DNA of 8,764 nt, taken from the NCBI GenBank assembly GCA_025455635.1, contig JALOMF010000149.1, positions 1-8,764 of the forward strand. Direction: 5' to 3'. This stretch comes from Saprospiraceae bacterium. GTDB lineage: Bacteria; Bacteroidota; Bacteroidia; Chitinophagales; Saprospiraceae. A program made the position numbers and the translations under genes. Under the pieces are notes generated by a model, which did not search any database, was not told where the DNA came from, and saw nothing but the letters and a program-made list of their open reading frames with translations. The first letter of the stretch is position 1; the number at the start of each line of letters is the position of its first letter. Positions 1 through 5,888 of the stretch are shown here, one piece after another.

Positions 1-2
1 AC

Positions 3-54
3 CTTTTTGCCTTTCAAATACTCGCTTAAATTAAATAGTAGAGCAGGCAAAAAG
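3..54. other. Inverted repeat downstream of the histidine kinase
   Basis: CTTTTTGCC at 3-11 is the exact reverse complement of GGCAAAAAG at 46-54, with a 34-base AT-rich spacer. It lies just past the kinase stop codon, so it could be a weak 3' hairpin for the minus-strand operon. The long loop and the low GC of the arms make it a poor intrinsic terminator, and it may be chance. Confidence 0.25.
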
Positions 55-73
55 ATGTCACCTCATGGCCTCG

Positions 74-1537
74 TCACGCCGCCACCGGCAACTGGAACAT
101 GAACGCCGTGCCCTCGTTCAGCTTGCTCTGCACCCGAATCGTGGCATCGTGCAGTACGAGGATTTTCTTCGCAATGGCCAGCCCCAAGCCTGCTCCCGCC
201 GACTGTTGCACATGACCCGAAGCCGCCTTGCGGTAACGCTCGAAAATGGCCGACTGCTCGCTCTCCGGTATGCCCGGCCCCGTGTCGGCGATGCGCACCT
301 CCACGCTGCTGTCCATTGCCCGCAGGGCGATGCTCACCTTGCCGCCTTGCGGGGTGAACTTCAGGGCATTGTCCATCAGGTTCTGGATGACCCGCTCCAC
401 CAGGCCGAGGTCTGCGAAGACCATGGGCAGGTCTTTCGGTTGGTCGAGTTGCAGCGTGATGCCTTTTTGCTTCGCAATGATTTGGTACTTCTGATGGACA
501 TCCTGCGCCAGTTCTGCAATGAAGAACGGCTCCTTGCGGGGCTGTATCTGCTTGGCCTCCAGCTTGGAGTACTCGAAGAGTTGGGAAATGAGCTTCGCCA
601 ATTTTTCGGAGCTGCCCAGCGTGGTTTCGAGGTACTGCCTGCGCTCGCCGGGCGTTAGGGTATCGTTCTTGATGAGCATAGTTTCCACATAGCCCTGCAT
701 GATGGCCAGCGGGGTGCGCAGGTCGTGCGACACGTTGGCGATGAGTTCCCGTCGCAGGTTTTCCACCGATTTCAGCTCCTCGATATTGGCCCCGATGGTG
801 TCCGCCATGTCGTTGAAAGTGGTGGAAAGTAGTGCGAGGTCGCTGCCCTTGGCATTGGGCACACGGGCCTTGCTGTCGCCCTCCTTGAAGCGGCGAACCA
901 CTTCGATGATATCCTGTAAATTTCTCGTAATCAGCCAGATAGCGAACAAACCGACCAGCAGCGATGCAATCAGGGTGGCGAGGAAAATGAACGACCCCGT
1001 TTTCAAAAAATAACTACTGAGCAGGGTACTGCCCACCTCCTGCTGCGCCATGCCCGCCAGGATGATATAGGCATAGCCCGTCAGTTTTTCCCCCTCAAAA
1101 ATAGGCGAAGCCGAAAAGATGTTCTGTGCGCCTGGCGCTTTGGGGCAGTCGCCGAGGATAAACAGTTCACCCTGCGCCTCGATGAACTTGCGCACGGGGT
1201 CGAGGCTCACCTGCTCCCGTTTCACCGTGCTGAACGGCACCACATAGTCAATGATGCGCCCCGTCGTGTCGAGTAGATAGACCTCCACGCTGGGGTTGAT
1301 GACCATCATGGAGTGCATGATGTCGTGCGTGGCCGCAGTGTCGGGCTTGCCGTTCACAAGCGGCTTGGTCTCCTCCACGAGGTGGTCGGCGAGGTGGGCA
1401 TGGAGTTTTTGGCTCGTCTCCAAGGTGTAGTTGCGGTAGGTGTAGGCGCTCACCAGCACATACACAACCCCCAGCACCACCATCACGAGGTGGAAAGTGG
1501 CCGAGATTTTCCAGTTGAGTTTATTTGAATTGGACAT
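74..1537 (-). CDS. Two-component sensor histidine kinase (HAMP, HisKA, HATPase_c)
   Basis: This 487-residue inner-membrane kinase is expected to autophosphorylate and pass phosphate to the response regulator encoded just upstream. Membrane helices lie at about 12-32 and 181-203 and bracket a sensor domain of about 150 residues outside the membrane. A HAMP linker follows at about 204-256. The dimerisation helix carries the phospho-acceptor His271 in NVSHDLRTPL. The ATP-binding domain has the N box (NLMDNALKF, 386-394), G1 (DTGPG, 418-422), F box (IFERY) and G2 (GAGLGLAI, 448-455). All catalytic motifs are intact. It is second in the operon, 137 bp after the regulator stop. No Shine-Dalgarno precedes the ATG; the leader is AATCCG-type repeats. 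The sensor ligand is unknown. The overall layout resembles PhoR/ResE/WalK-type kinases, and the PhoB-like sites upstream of the operon make a PhoR-type role possible but unproven. Confidence 0.96.
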   Translation of the reverse strand: MSNSNKLNWKISATFHLVMVVLGVVYVLVSAYTYRNYTLETSQKLHAHLADHLVEETKPLVNGKPDTAATHDIMHSMMVINPSVEVYLLDTTGRIIDYVVPFSTVKREQVSLDPVRKFIEAQGELFILGDCPKAPGAQNIFSASPIFEGEKLTGYAYIILAGMAQQEVGSTLLSSYFLKTGSFIFLATLIASLLVGLFAIWLITRNLQDIIEVVRRFKEGDSKARVPNAKGSDLALLSTTFNDMADTIGANIEELKSVENLRRELIANVSHDLRTPLAIMQGYVETMLIKNDTLTPGERRQYLETTLGSSEKLAKLISQLFEYSKLEAKQIQPRKEPFFIAELAQDVHQKYQIIAKQKGITLQLDQPKDLPMVFADLGLVERVIQNLMDNALKFTPQGGKVSIALRAMDSSVEVRIADTGPGIPESEQSAIFERYRKAASGHVQQSAGAGLGLAIAKKILVLHDATIRVQSKLNEGTAFMFQLPVAA

Positions 1538-1542
1538 GATTT

Positions 1543-1673
1543 GATTGCGGATTTCGGATTGCGGATTTCGGATTGGGGGAAACGATTGCGGATTATTGGA
1601 TTACGGATTGCGGGTCGAACCAGCCTCCAAGTTTTGAGGATTAACTGAGGCTCTCAATCCGCAATCCGTAATC
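1543..1673. repeat. Intercistronic GATTNNG heptamer array with long inverted repeat
   Basis: Most of the gap between regulator stop and kinase start is repeats. Reading the plus strand, heptamers GATTGCG and GATTTCG alternate from 1543 to 1570, followed by GATTGGG, then GATTGCG, GATTATT, GATTACG and GATTGCG up to 1612. GATTACGGATTGCGG at 1599-1613 is repeated exactly in inverse orientation at 1659-1673. Inside that pair, AGCCTC at 1622-1627 matches GAGGCT at 1647-1652. The operon mRNA could therefore fold into a 15-bp outer stem with an inner 6-bp stem between the two genes, followed by a mostly single-stranded AATCCG tract running into the kinase ATG. It may tune kinase translation or mRNA stability, or be a dispersed intergenic repeat; the sequence alone cannot decide. 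Confidence 0.85.
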
Positions 1674-1674
1674 G

Positions 1675-2382
1675 TCACAGTTCTTCATTAAACCGATACC
1701 CCACGCCCCAAGTGGTGAGGATGTAGGTCGGTTGGTGGATATCGGGTTCTATTTTGCTGCGCAATCGGTTGATATGGGAATTGACGGTGTGCTCGTAGCC
1801 CTCAAACTCATAGCCCCACACCAGGTCGAGGATGCGGGCCCGGTCGTAGCTCTTGCCGGGGTTGGAGGCCAGCAGGCTCAGTAGGTCGAACTCTTTGGGC
1901 GACAGCTCCACCCGGCGCTCTTCGATGGTCACCCGGCGCATGTCGAGGTTGATTTGCAGGCTGCCGAACTGCATGGCGGTGCCATTGGTGCGCTGGGTCG
2001 TTCGAGCGCTGAACAGCTCCATGCGCCGAAAAATGGCCTTCACCCTTGCAATGAACTCCCGCACGCCGAAGGGCTTGGTGAGATAGTCGTCGGCGCCCAT
2101 TTCGAGGCCGAGCACCTTGTCAATCTCCTCGGTGCGGGCGGTAAGCATGAGGATGGGCAGGTGCAGCTCTTTCGCCCGAATGCGGCGGCAGACCTCCAAG
2201 CCGTCCATTTTGGGCAGCATCAGGTCGAGGATGATGAGGTCGAATGGGCCGCCTAGCGCTTCCCGCAAGCCCGCCTCGCCGTCCATCGCCTTGGTGACGG
2301 TGCAGCCGAGATCCTTCAGGTGGATTTCCAGAAGGTCTATGATATTGGGGTCGTCTTCCACGACGAGGACTTTCTTGGACAT
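1675..2382 (-). CDS. OmpR/PhoB-family response regulator
   Basis: This 235-residue cytoplasmic transcription factor has an N-terminal receiver domain (about 1-120) and a C-terminal winged-helix DNA-binding domain (about 137-233). The receiver shows the acidic pair D10-D11, phospho-acceptor D53 in LILDLMLPKMDG, the switch Thr81 and K103-P104, so it should be phosphorylated by the adjacent kinase. The winged helix contains the family pattern ELSPKEFDLLSLLASNPG, a recognition-helix region around EHTVNSHINRLRSKIE, and the terminal hairpin WGVGYRF. It is the first gene of the operon. The ATG at 2382 directly precedes the canonical MSKKVLVVEDD start. The leader is rich in CAATCA repeats and has no Shine-Dalgarno. 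Upstream lie a -7 element and a PhoB-like direct-repeat array, so autoregulation is likely. PhoB/PhoP is the closest named role, but no pst or phoU genes are in the window. Confidence 0.97.
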   Translation of the reverse strand: MSKKVLVVEDDPNIIDLLEIHLKDLGCTVTKAMDGEAGLREALGGPFDLIILDLMLPKMDGLEVCRRIRAKELHLPILMLTARTEEIDKVLGLEMGADDYLTKPFGVREFIARVKAIFRRMELFSARTTQRTNGTAMQFGSLQINLDMRRVTIEERRVELSPKEFDLLSLLASNPGKSYDRARILDLVWGYEFEGYEHTVNSHINRLRSKIEPDIHQPTYILTTWGVGYRFNEEL

Positions 2383-2390
2383 TGGGTTAG

Positions 2391-2415
2391 TGATTGTTTT
2401 GATTGTTTGATTGTT
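2391..2415. repeat. GATTGT repeats in the regulator leader
   Basis: GATTGTTTT, GATTGTTT and GATTGTTG follow each other a few bases before the regulator start codon. In the mRNA this reads as spaced CAATCA units, an A/C-rich unstructured leader where a ribosome site would normally lie. The kinase leader is also built of AATC-containing units. Confidence 0.55.
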
Positions 2416-2445
2416 GAGTTGCTGGGGTTGAATTTATATGTTCTG

Positions 2446-2453
2446 CAAAACTA
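2446..2453 (-). promoter_or_regulatory. Putative -7 promoter element for the two-component operon
   Basis: The minus strand reads TAGTTTTG, an exact match to the Bacteroidota -7 consensus TAnnTTTG. Transcription would begin near 2440, giving a leader of about 57 bases. No clear -33 TTTG lies at the usual spacing. Instead, a direct-repeat array ends 9 bases upstream, the arrangement expected of an activator-dependent promoter. Confidence 0.55.
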
Positions 2454-2462
2454 CCCCTCAAA

Positions 2463-2502
2463 TATCACAGAACTATCACAGTATTATGGACAATTATGAC
2501 AG
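2463..2502 (-). promoter_or_regulatory. Four tandem PhoB-like half-sites upstream of the regulator
   Basis: On the minus strand, from far to near the promoter, the half-sites are CTGTCATA (2502-2495), TTGTCCATA (2493-2485), CTGTGATA (2481-2474) and CTGTGATA (2470-2463). Their TAT ends on the plus strand begin at 2463, 2474, 2485 and 2495, giving spacings of 11, 11 and 10 bp, one helical turn each. PhoB-type regulators bind tandem 11-bp repeats containing CTGTCATA placed about 10 bp upstream of the -10 element; here the gap to the -7 element is 9 bases. The distal half-site equals that consensus exactly and the two proximal ones differ by one base. Binding by the adjacent regulator is inferred. 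Confidence 0.6.
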
Positions 2503-2773
2503 CCGTATTGCGAAGCTCACAGAAACATCATGGTATTCATTGAATTTGGATTTTTAATTTAGGTAAAAATGGTATAAGTTGTTGATATTCAATGCGATTG
2601 ATAATGCATTAAACGCTTTATTTACCCATATTTAAACGTGACAAACTTGTAAATAAACCGTGAAGATTGGCTGGCGGAATGGGCGGAGTTTTGCCCTCGA
2701 ATATTCAAAGAAGCAACGCCGAACCGGGGGTAGGACAGACCAACGGGGCGGCGTTTTTCAAAAAACTCGACTT
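2503..2773. other. Divergent intergenic stretch, AT-rich then GC-rich
   Basis: From 2503 to about 2660 the DNA is AT-rich with no convincing -33/-7 pair on the plus strand, although the promoter of the lipoprotein gene must lie here or just after. From about 2665 it becomes GC-rich and potentially structured. GGGC at 2681-2684 can pair with GCCC at 2693-2696, and a larger terminator-like hairpin follows at 2715-2758. An open frame continues upstream from the lipoprotein ATG to 2660, but it encodes a charged sequence placed before the signal peptide, so I treat it as non-coding leader. Confidence 0.5.
2715..2758 (+). terminator. Terminator-like hairpin in the lipoprotein leader
   Basis: AACGCCG at 2715-2721 pairs perfectly with CGGCGTT at 2749-2755. 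The T run at 2754-2758 overlaps the 3' arm. The 27-base loop is GC-rich and could fold further. No plus-strand gene lies upstream that needs termination, and the lipoprotein ATG begins 15 bases later. It may be an attenuator, the 3' end of a small RNA transcribed from the preceding AT-rich region, or a fortuitous structure. Confidence 0.4.
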
Positions 2774-3688
2774 ATGAATACCTTTTCCAAATTCGCTTTT
2801 TATGCACTTTTCCTCGGCTCAGTTTTCGCCTCCTGCAAAGACGACGAATCCCCGAAGCCAGAAGGCAAGAACCCCGACACGGCGGCTATCATGCCCGTTG
2901 ACCGCTTCTCCGCCGATGCCGGAACGCTGATGGTACGGGACGCCAGCAACGGCCTGCCCGCCGCCGATGCACCCATCAATTTCGACCAAGCGCCGTTCAT
3001 TACCACGGGCTATGGGCCAAATGGACAGTCGGTGGACTACTACAATTTCGATGTGATGCCCACCACGGCCATCCCCATCTTCGTTCCGATGCACGATGGC
3101 CAACCCGTTGACGGTCAATTGTTTATCATTGATAAAGTGCCGGGCGAGGCGGGCTACAACGATTTTTGGCAGGTGAACGAAGTGACCGTGCCAAAGGACT
3201 ATGTGGTGAATTCCCTTGCTTCCTACGACGACATCGTGGCGGCAGGCTATGCCATCAAACCGACTACGAACATCGTCAACTGCCCCGTGGTGCCAAAAGG
3301 CTCAACGGCCAGCAAGCGCTTCAACAACGCCGACAACTCCCTGCACCGGGGCTGGTACAAGGGCAAACTTGTACATTATTTCACGTTTGAGGAGAAGGCG
3401 CTGAGTGGCAATTCCGTCCCGATTTCGCCCATTTACGTGACCTTCAACGTGAACCCCGACCAGCCAAACGGCGGCCCGGCCTCCGGCTTCGTGACGGAGA
3501 GCGGCAGCAGCCAGACGCACAATGTGCTGGCCACACTGCCCGCCGATGCGGGTTATTCGCCGCTGTGGTCGGTTAACGTGTTCGACAATGCAGACTTTAA
3601 CGAGGTGAGCAACCTTACGACGGCCCAAGCTGCCAATATCCTTGGCAGCGGGGTCGCTTTGGTCAATTGCCCGGTGGTGAAGCAATAG
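2774..3688 (+). CDS. Surface-type lipoprotein with internal duplication, function unknown
   Basis: This 304-residue protein starts with a type II signal peptide: K6, a hydrophobic core at about 7-18, and a lipobox ending F-A-S-C with Cys21 as the lipidated residue. The ATG at 2774 is chosen because the signal peptide begins there; the upstream in-frame extension would bury it. Directly after the cysteine come K-D-D-E, like the Bacteroidota lipoprotein export signal known from Capnocytophaga, so display on the cell surface is likely. The mature part is duplicated. GYNDFWQVN (127-135) and VNCPVV (168-173) recur as GYSPLWSVN (260-268) and VNCPVV (297-302), with Cys170 and Cys299 in equivalent places. 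No catalytic motif is recognised. Similar GYNDFW-type proteins are, as far as I recall, mostly uncharacterised. It is a single-gene unit ended by a strong terminator. Confidence 0.88.
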   Translation: MNTFSKFAFYALFLGSVFASCKDDESPKPEGKNPDTAAIMPVDRFSADAGTLMVRDASNGLPAADAPINFDQAPFITTGYGPNGQSVDYYNFDVMPTTAIPIFVPMHDGQPVDGQLFIIDKVPGEAGYNDFWQVNEVTVPKDYVVNSLASYDDIVAAGYAIKPTTNIVNCPVVPKGSTASKRFNNADNSLHRGWYKGKLVHYFTFEEKALSGNSVPISPIYVTFNVNPDQPNGGPASGFVTESGSSQTHNVLATLPADAGYSPLWSVNVFDNADFNEVSNLTTAQAANILGSGVALVNCPVVKQ

Positions 3689-3710
3689 TTTTCATCAGAA
3701 CAATTGGTCA

Positions 3711-3834
3711 AAATTGGGCGGCGGCTTTCGGGGCGTCGCCCTTTTTCCTTGCTATTCGGTAAACAGTAAGTATCGCCTAACTGGGTGTGAGTGGTATTGG
3801 CCTGCCAAAAGAATTCAGGGCCGCCGCCTAATTT
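3711..3834. repeat. Inverted repeat around the 3' end of the AlbA_2 gene
   Basis: AAATTGGGCGGCGGC at 3711-3725 matches, in 14 of 15 positions, the reverse complement of 3820-3834. The left copy is part of the lipoprotein terminator. The right copy encodes the last residues (K-I-R-R-R-P) of the minus-strand gene ending at 3815. Either the two ends arose by duplication of a terminator arm, or the match is chance in GGC-rich DNA. Confidence 0.5.
3716..3746 (+). terminator. Intrinsic terminator of the lipoprotein gene
   Basis: GGGCGGCG at 3716-3723 pairs with CGTCGCCC at 3734-3741 (eight pairs, one G-T), with a 10-base loop, followed by TTTTT at 3742-3746. It sits 27 bases after the lipoprotein stop. 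On the minus strand the hairpin is followed by AATTTTG, so it may also stop transcripts of the converging gene. Confidence 0.85.
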
Positions 3835-5677
3835 TCCAGTTATTGTACTGTTCATTTATGATGTGCTCATTAGGTAATAGTGCCTTTGCTTGAGCATAGG
3901 CGATTTCTATTTCAGAGTTAGGGCGTTTCAAACGGCTAAAAATTTCAGCCAAACGAAACCAGCACCAGCCTTTTCTTGTGTCGTCTTTGGTTAATTGAAT
4001 TACCCTCCTATATAAATCTGAGGATTCATTAAGCAACCTTTTCATGGTGGGGTAATTTTTATTGGTCTGCTGTTTTTTGGCCAGCTTCAGTTTTACATCT
4101 GCAAATTCGTTGAGTGCCCGGGAATCATCATGAATAAGTGGAGCGTTACTTTGAAAAACCCGATGCGCTGCCTCTAAATCATTCAGGTTTTTATACAACA
4201 AGGCTGTTTCCGTCAGGTCATGGACATCGAATTGGGGGAACTGTGCATTCTTCAAAATATTCAGCGCCTTCTTCTGTTCGCCATTGTTGAGAAAGACCCT
4301 CGCCATAGTTCTTGCTGCTGGGGATTTATCAATAACATCATTTCTTTTTGATAACTCATTCCATGCTGATTCTGCTGAAGTAAGACCGCCCAATATTGAC
4401 TTGTATTCGATTATTTGCCCCCAAATTGCACCAGAATCAGGTAAGTGCTTTACTTCTGATAACCGCTCCAAAGCGATTTCTTTTTGTCCAGTTGACCATA
4501 GGTAAACAGCTTCACTTAGTGTATGAATAATAAGGTATTTGGGGTGAGCAGGTAGTGTTACCCTGAAATAGGTGCGTTCTTCATCAAAATCAAATTTCGG
4601 TGTAGGAGACCCATTCAGCTTCATTTCCCGTAGTATAGAAGTAATGCCGGTATTCCTCATTTCTGCTAATCGTAGTTGCTTCAAGAAATCACCTATCCTA
4701 CGGTTTCTGTTGGCAACAGGGGGGACACGGTTGCCTTCCAAGAAGTGCTCTAGCTTAATGCCTGGCACAGGGCCAGGATAGCTTATTATTTCCATGCGGT
4801 CTGGGTACAGGTAAACCTTGACTGGTTCTGTTGAGGCATCGTATCCCCGGTGGTAGAAGGCATTGACTATGGCTTCCTCCATTGCTCCAAAAGGAAAAGC
4901 TACAAATCGGAGTGATTCTGCTTGATTGGGGATTTTCTGTGTCAGCCCAGAAGTCGTGGATTCCAAAAATCTTAATATTGCCTTGATTTGCTCATCTATA
5001 GGCCCTGTAAAATTGTTCTCAATAATTTCCTTACCGGCCTCATCCCCAAACTGGACCACCTCCGATTTTGCTCCTGACAAGTATTGATGTGGACTACTGG
5101 TAAAAAAAAGTAGGCCTACATGGAGTGGGGCAAAATGACCATTCATTTTTCGGATTATCCTCAAATCAGCGCACAAGTCAAAATGGGATGATGTCGAGCC
5201 TGAAAGTTTGCTATTGGTGTCTAAAAGGAATTTTCTTATCAACGCATCCTCTAGCACTTCATGGGTTAGTGATAGGGCAGCTCTATCGTCAAAAGGAATC
5301 CTTGAGGTAAGTCGCAAAAGCTCCTCCCGGATTTCGCCCTTTGGTACAACCGTCTCGGAAGCTTGACGAATAAAGTATTCAGGAGTACCTTCACCCCTAA
5401 TCGGAGGTGCTTGATAAGGCCGGGCTTCGCCAGCGGGGCACCATATTACAATAATTTTCTTTTCCTGAAAATCAATCGGCTCAACGATAGGATAATATTC
5501 AGGGCTGATTCGATTGCATTGCCCCCTTATCTTTTTTTGAATATCGTCAAGTTCATTTGCTGGGATCCCTATTGGTGGCAACTGTGCTACCCCTTCAATT
5601 TCCTCAATCCCCAATATGAGATACCCACCATTCAAATTGTGGAAATCGTTGGCAAAAGCACAAATAGTCGCAGTCAC
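3815..5677 (-). CDS. AlbA_2 / Schlafen-like ATP-binding protein with TPR-like tail; N-terminus interrupted
   Basis: From the first usable start (GTG at 5677) this encodes 620 residues. Residues 1-120 are most of an AlbA_2 (Schlafen AAA_4-like) domain, with TICAFANDFHNLNGGYLILGI at the front. Residues about 255-378 match the domain often labelled RecG C-terminal or HATPase_c_4, with EEAIVNAFYHRGYD (267-280), PDRMEIISYPGPVPG (292-306) and RNTGITSILREM (341-352). The rest, about 385-620, is helical and TPR-like, suggesting protein contacts. Such proteins are predicted nucleic-acid- or ATP-binding regulators and often occur in accessory or defence regions; their activity is mostly unproven. The family's conserved EFK motif lies upstream of the GTG in the same frame, beyond a TAA stop, so the natural start is probably 5785. 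The gene is visibly more AT-rich than its neighbours, suggesting transfer. It has its own promoter and no partner gene. Confidence 0.85.
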   Translation of the reverse strand: MTATICAFANDFHNLNGGYLILGIEEIEGVAQLPPIGIPANELDDIQKKIRGQCNRISPEYYPIVEPIDFQEKKIIVIWCPAGEARPYQAPPIRGEGTPEYFIRQASETVVPKGEIREELLRLTSRIPFDDRAALSLTHEVLEDALIRKFLLDTNSKLSGSTSSHFDLCADLRIIRKMNGHFAPLHVGLLFFTSSPHQYLSGAKSEVVQFGDEAGKEIIENNFTGPIDEQIKAILRFLESTTSGLTQKIPNQAESLRFVAFPFGAMEEAIVNAFYHRGYDASTEPVKVYLYPDRMEIISYPGPVPGIKLEHFLEGNRVPPVANRNRRIGDFLKQLRLAEMRNTGITSILREMKLNGSPTPKFDFDEERTYFRVTLPAHPKYLIIHTLSEAVYLWSTGQKEIALERLSEVKHLPDSGAIWGQIIEYKSILGGLTSAESAWNELSKRNDVIDKSPAARTMARVFLNNGEQKKALNILKNAQFPQFDVHDLTETALLYKNLNDLEAAHRVFQSNAPLIHDDSRALNEFADVKLKLAKKQQTNKNYPTMKRLLNESSDLYRRVIQLTKDDTRKGWCWFRLAEIFSRLKRPNSEIEIAYAQAKALLPNEHIINEQYNNWKIRRRP

Positions 5678-5785
5678 CTGACGTAGTGTTGCATCTGAAT
5701 TCAGGCCGTTTTTGAATTCAAGTCGATTTTTTTAAACTGTTTTGGCTCCAAATAAATCACTTATATTTATAGGTATGACTGACAT
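5678..5785 (-). pseudogene. Original N-terminus of the AlbA_2 gene with an in-frame stop
   Basis: Reading upstream of the GTG in the same frame gives an ATG at 5785 that encodes MSVIPINISDLFGAKTV, then TAA (5732-5734), then KNRLEFKNGLNSDATLRQ, then the body of the protein. The pieces on both sides of the stop fit the usual start of this family, in which a short hydrophobic segment leads into E-x-x-R-x-EFK. The stop stands where Glu is expected, so a single GAA-to-TAA change explains it. No frameshift is needed. Between stop and GTG there is no ATG, GTG or TTG. The gene is therefore a recent nonsense pseudogene, restarts at the GTG without its first motif, is read through, or contains a sequencing error. 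Confidence 0.8.
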
Positions 5786-5792
5786 TTGCTTC

Positions 5793-5808
5793 TTCTTGAT
5801 TTCAAGAA
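5793..5808. promoter_or_regulatory. Palindrome 1 in the AlbA_2 gene leader
   Basis: TTCTTGA at 5793-5799 and TCAAGAA at 5802-5808 form perfect 7-bp arms around two bases, ending 7 bases before the ATG at 5785. It would lie at the very start of the transcript predicted from the adjacent -7 element. It is suited to be a repressor operator or a small 5' hairpin hindering translation. Confidence 0.5.
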
Positions 5809-5810
5809 AT

Positions 5811-5826
5811 TTAGCTGCAAAGCTAA
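5811..5826. promoter_or_regulatory. Palindrome 2 overlapping the -7 element of the AlbA_2 gene
   Basis: TTAGCT at 5811-5816 and AGCTAA at 5821-5826 are perfect 6-bp arms around GCAA. The site overlaps the minus-strand -7 match TAGCTTTG (5825-5818), so a protein bound here would block the promoter. It abuts palindrome 1 after two bases and has the same 16-bp length but a different sequence. Confidence 0.45.
5818..5825 (-). promoter_or_regulatory. Putative -7 element of the AlbA_2 gene
   Basis: The minus strand reads TAGCTTTG, an exact TAnnTTTG match. Transcription starting near 5811 would give a leader of about 25 bases to the ATG at 5785, which supports that ATG, rather than the internal GTG, as the original start. 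No clear -33 element was found. Confidence 0.5.
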
Positions 5827-5888
5827 TTGCTTTTGTCCGACATTTGAGCTTTTACACAATACCTGCCTGAGATATGCTGCATCCTTTT

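Noticed and set aside
65..658. Long open frame on the plus strand opposite the histidine kinase
   Set aside because: It is antisense to the conserved ATP-binding and dimerisation domains of the kinase, has no recognisable protein features, and is a by-product of GC-rich codon use.
1543..1673. Possible CRISPR array in the heptamer region
   Set aside because: The units are 7 bp with no unique spacers of regular length; it is a short tandem repeat with an inverted copy.
2660..2773. N-terminal extension of the lipoprotein
   Set aside because: The extra residues are charged and precede a complete lipoprotein signal peptide at 2774, and the DNA there forms RNA-like hairpins.
3553..3855. Minus-strand frame spanning the lipoprotein end and terminator
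   Set aside because: It overlaps three better-supported features and lacks any recognisable composition or motif of a real protein.
3811..5708. Near-identical GAATTCAGG(G)CCG at both ends of the AlbA_2 gene as attachment-site or target duplication
   Set aside because: Both copies lie within the reading frame, differ by one base, and no integrase or transposase accompanies them; kept only as a minor remark.
5727..5733. Frameshift in the run of seven T bases near the AlbA_2 start
   Set aside because: The segments upstream and downstream are already in the same frame; only a stop codon separates them, so a base substitution explains it better than an indel.
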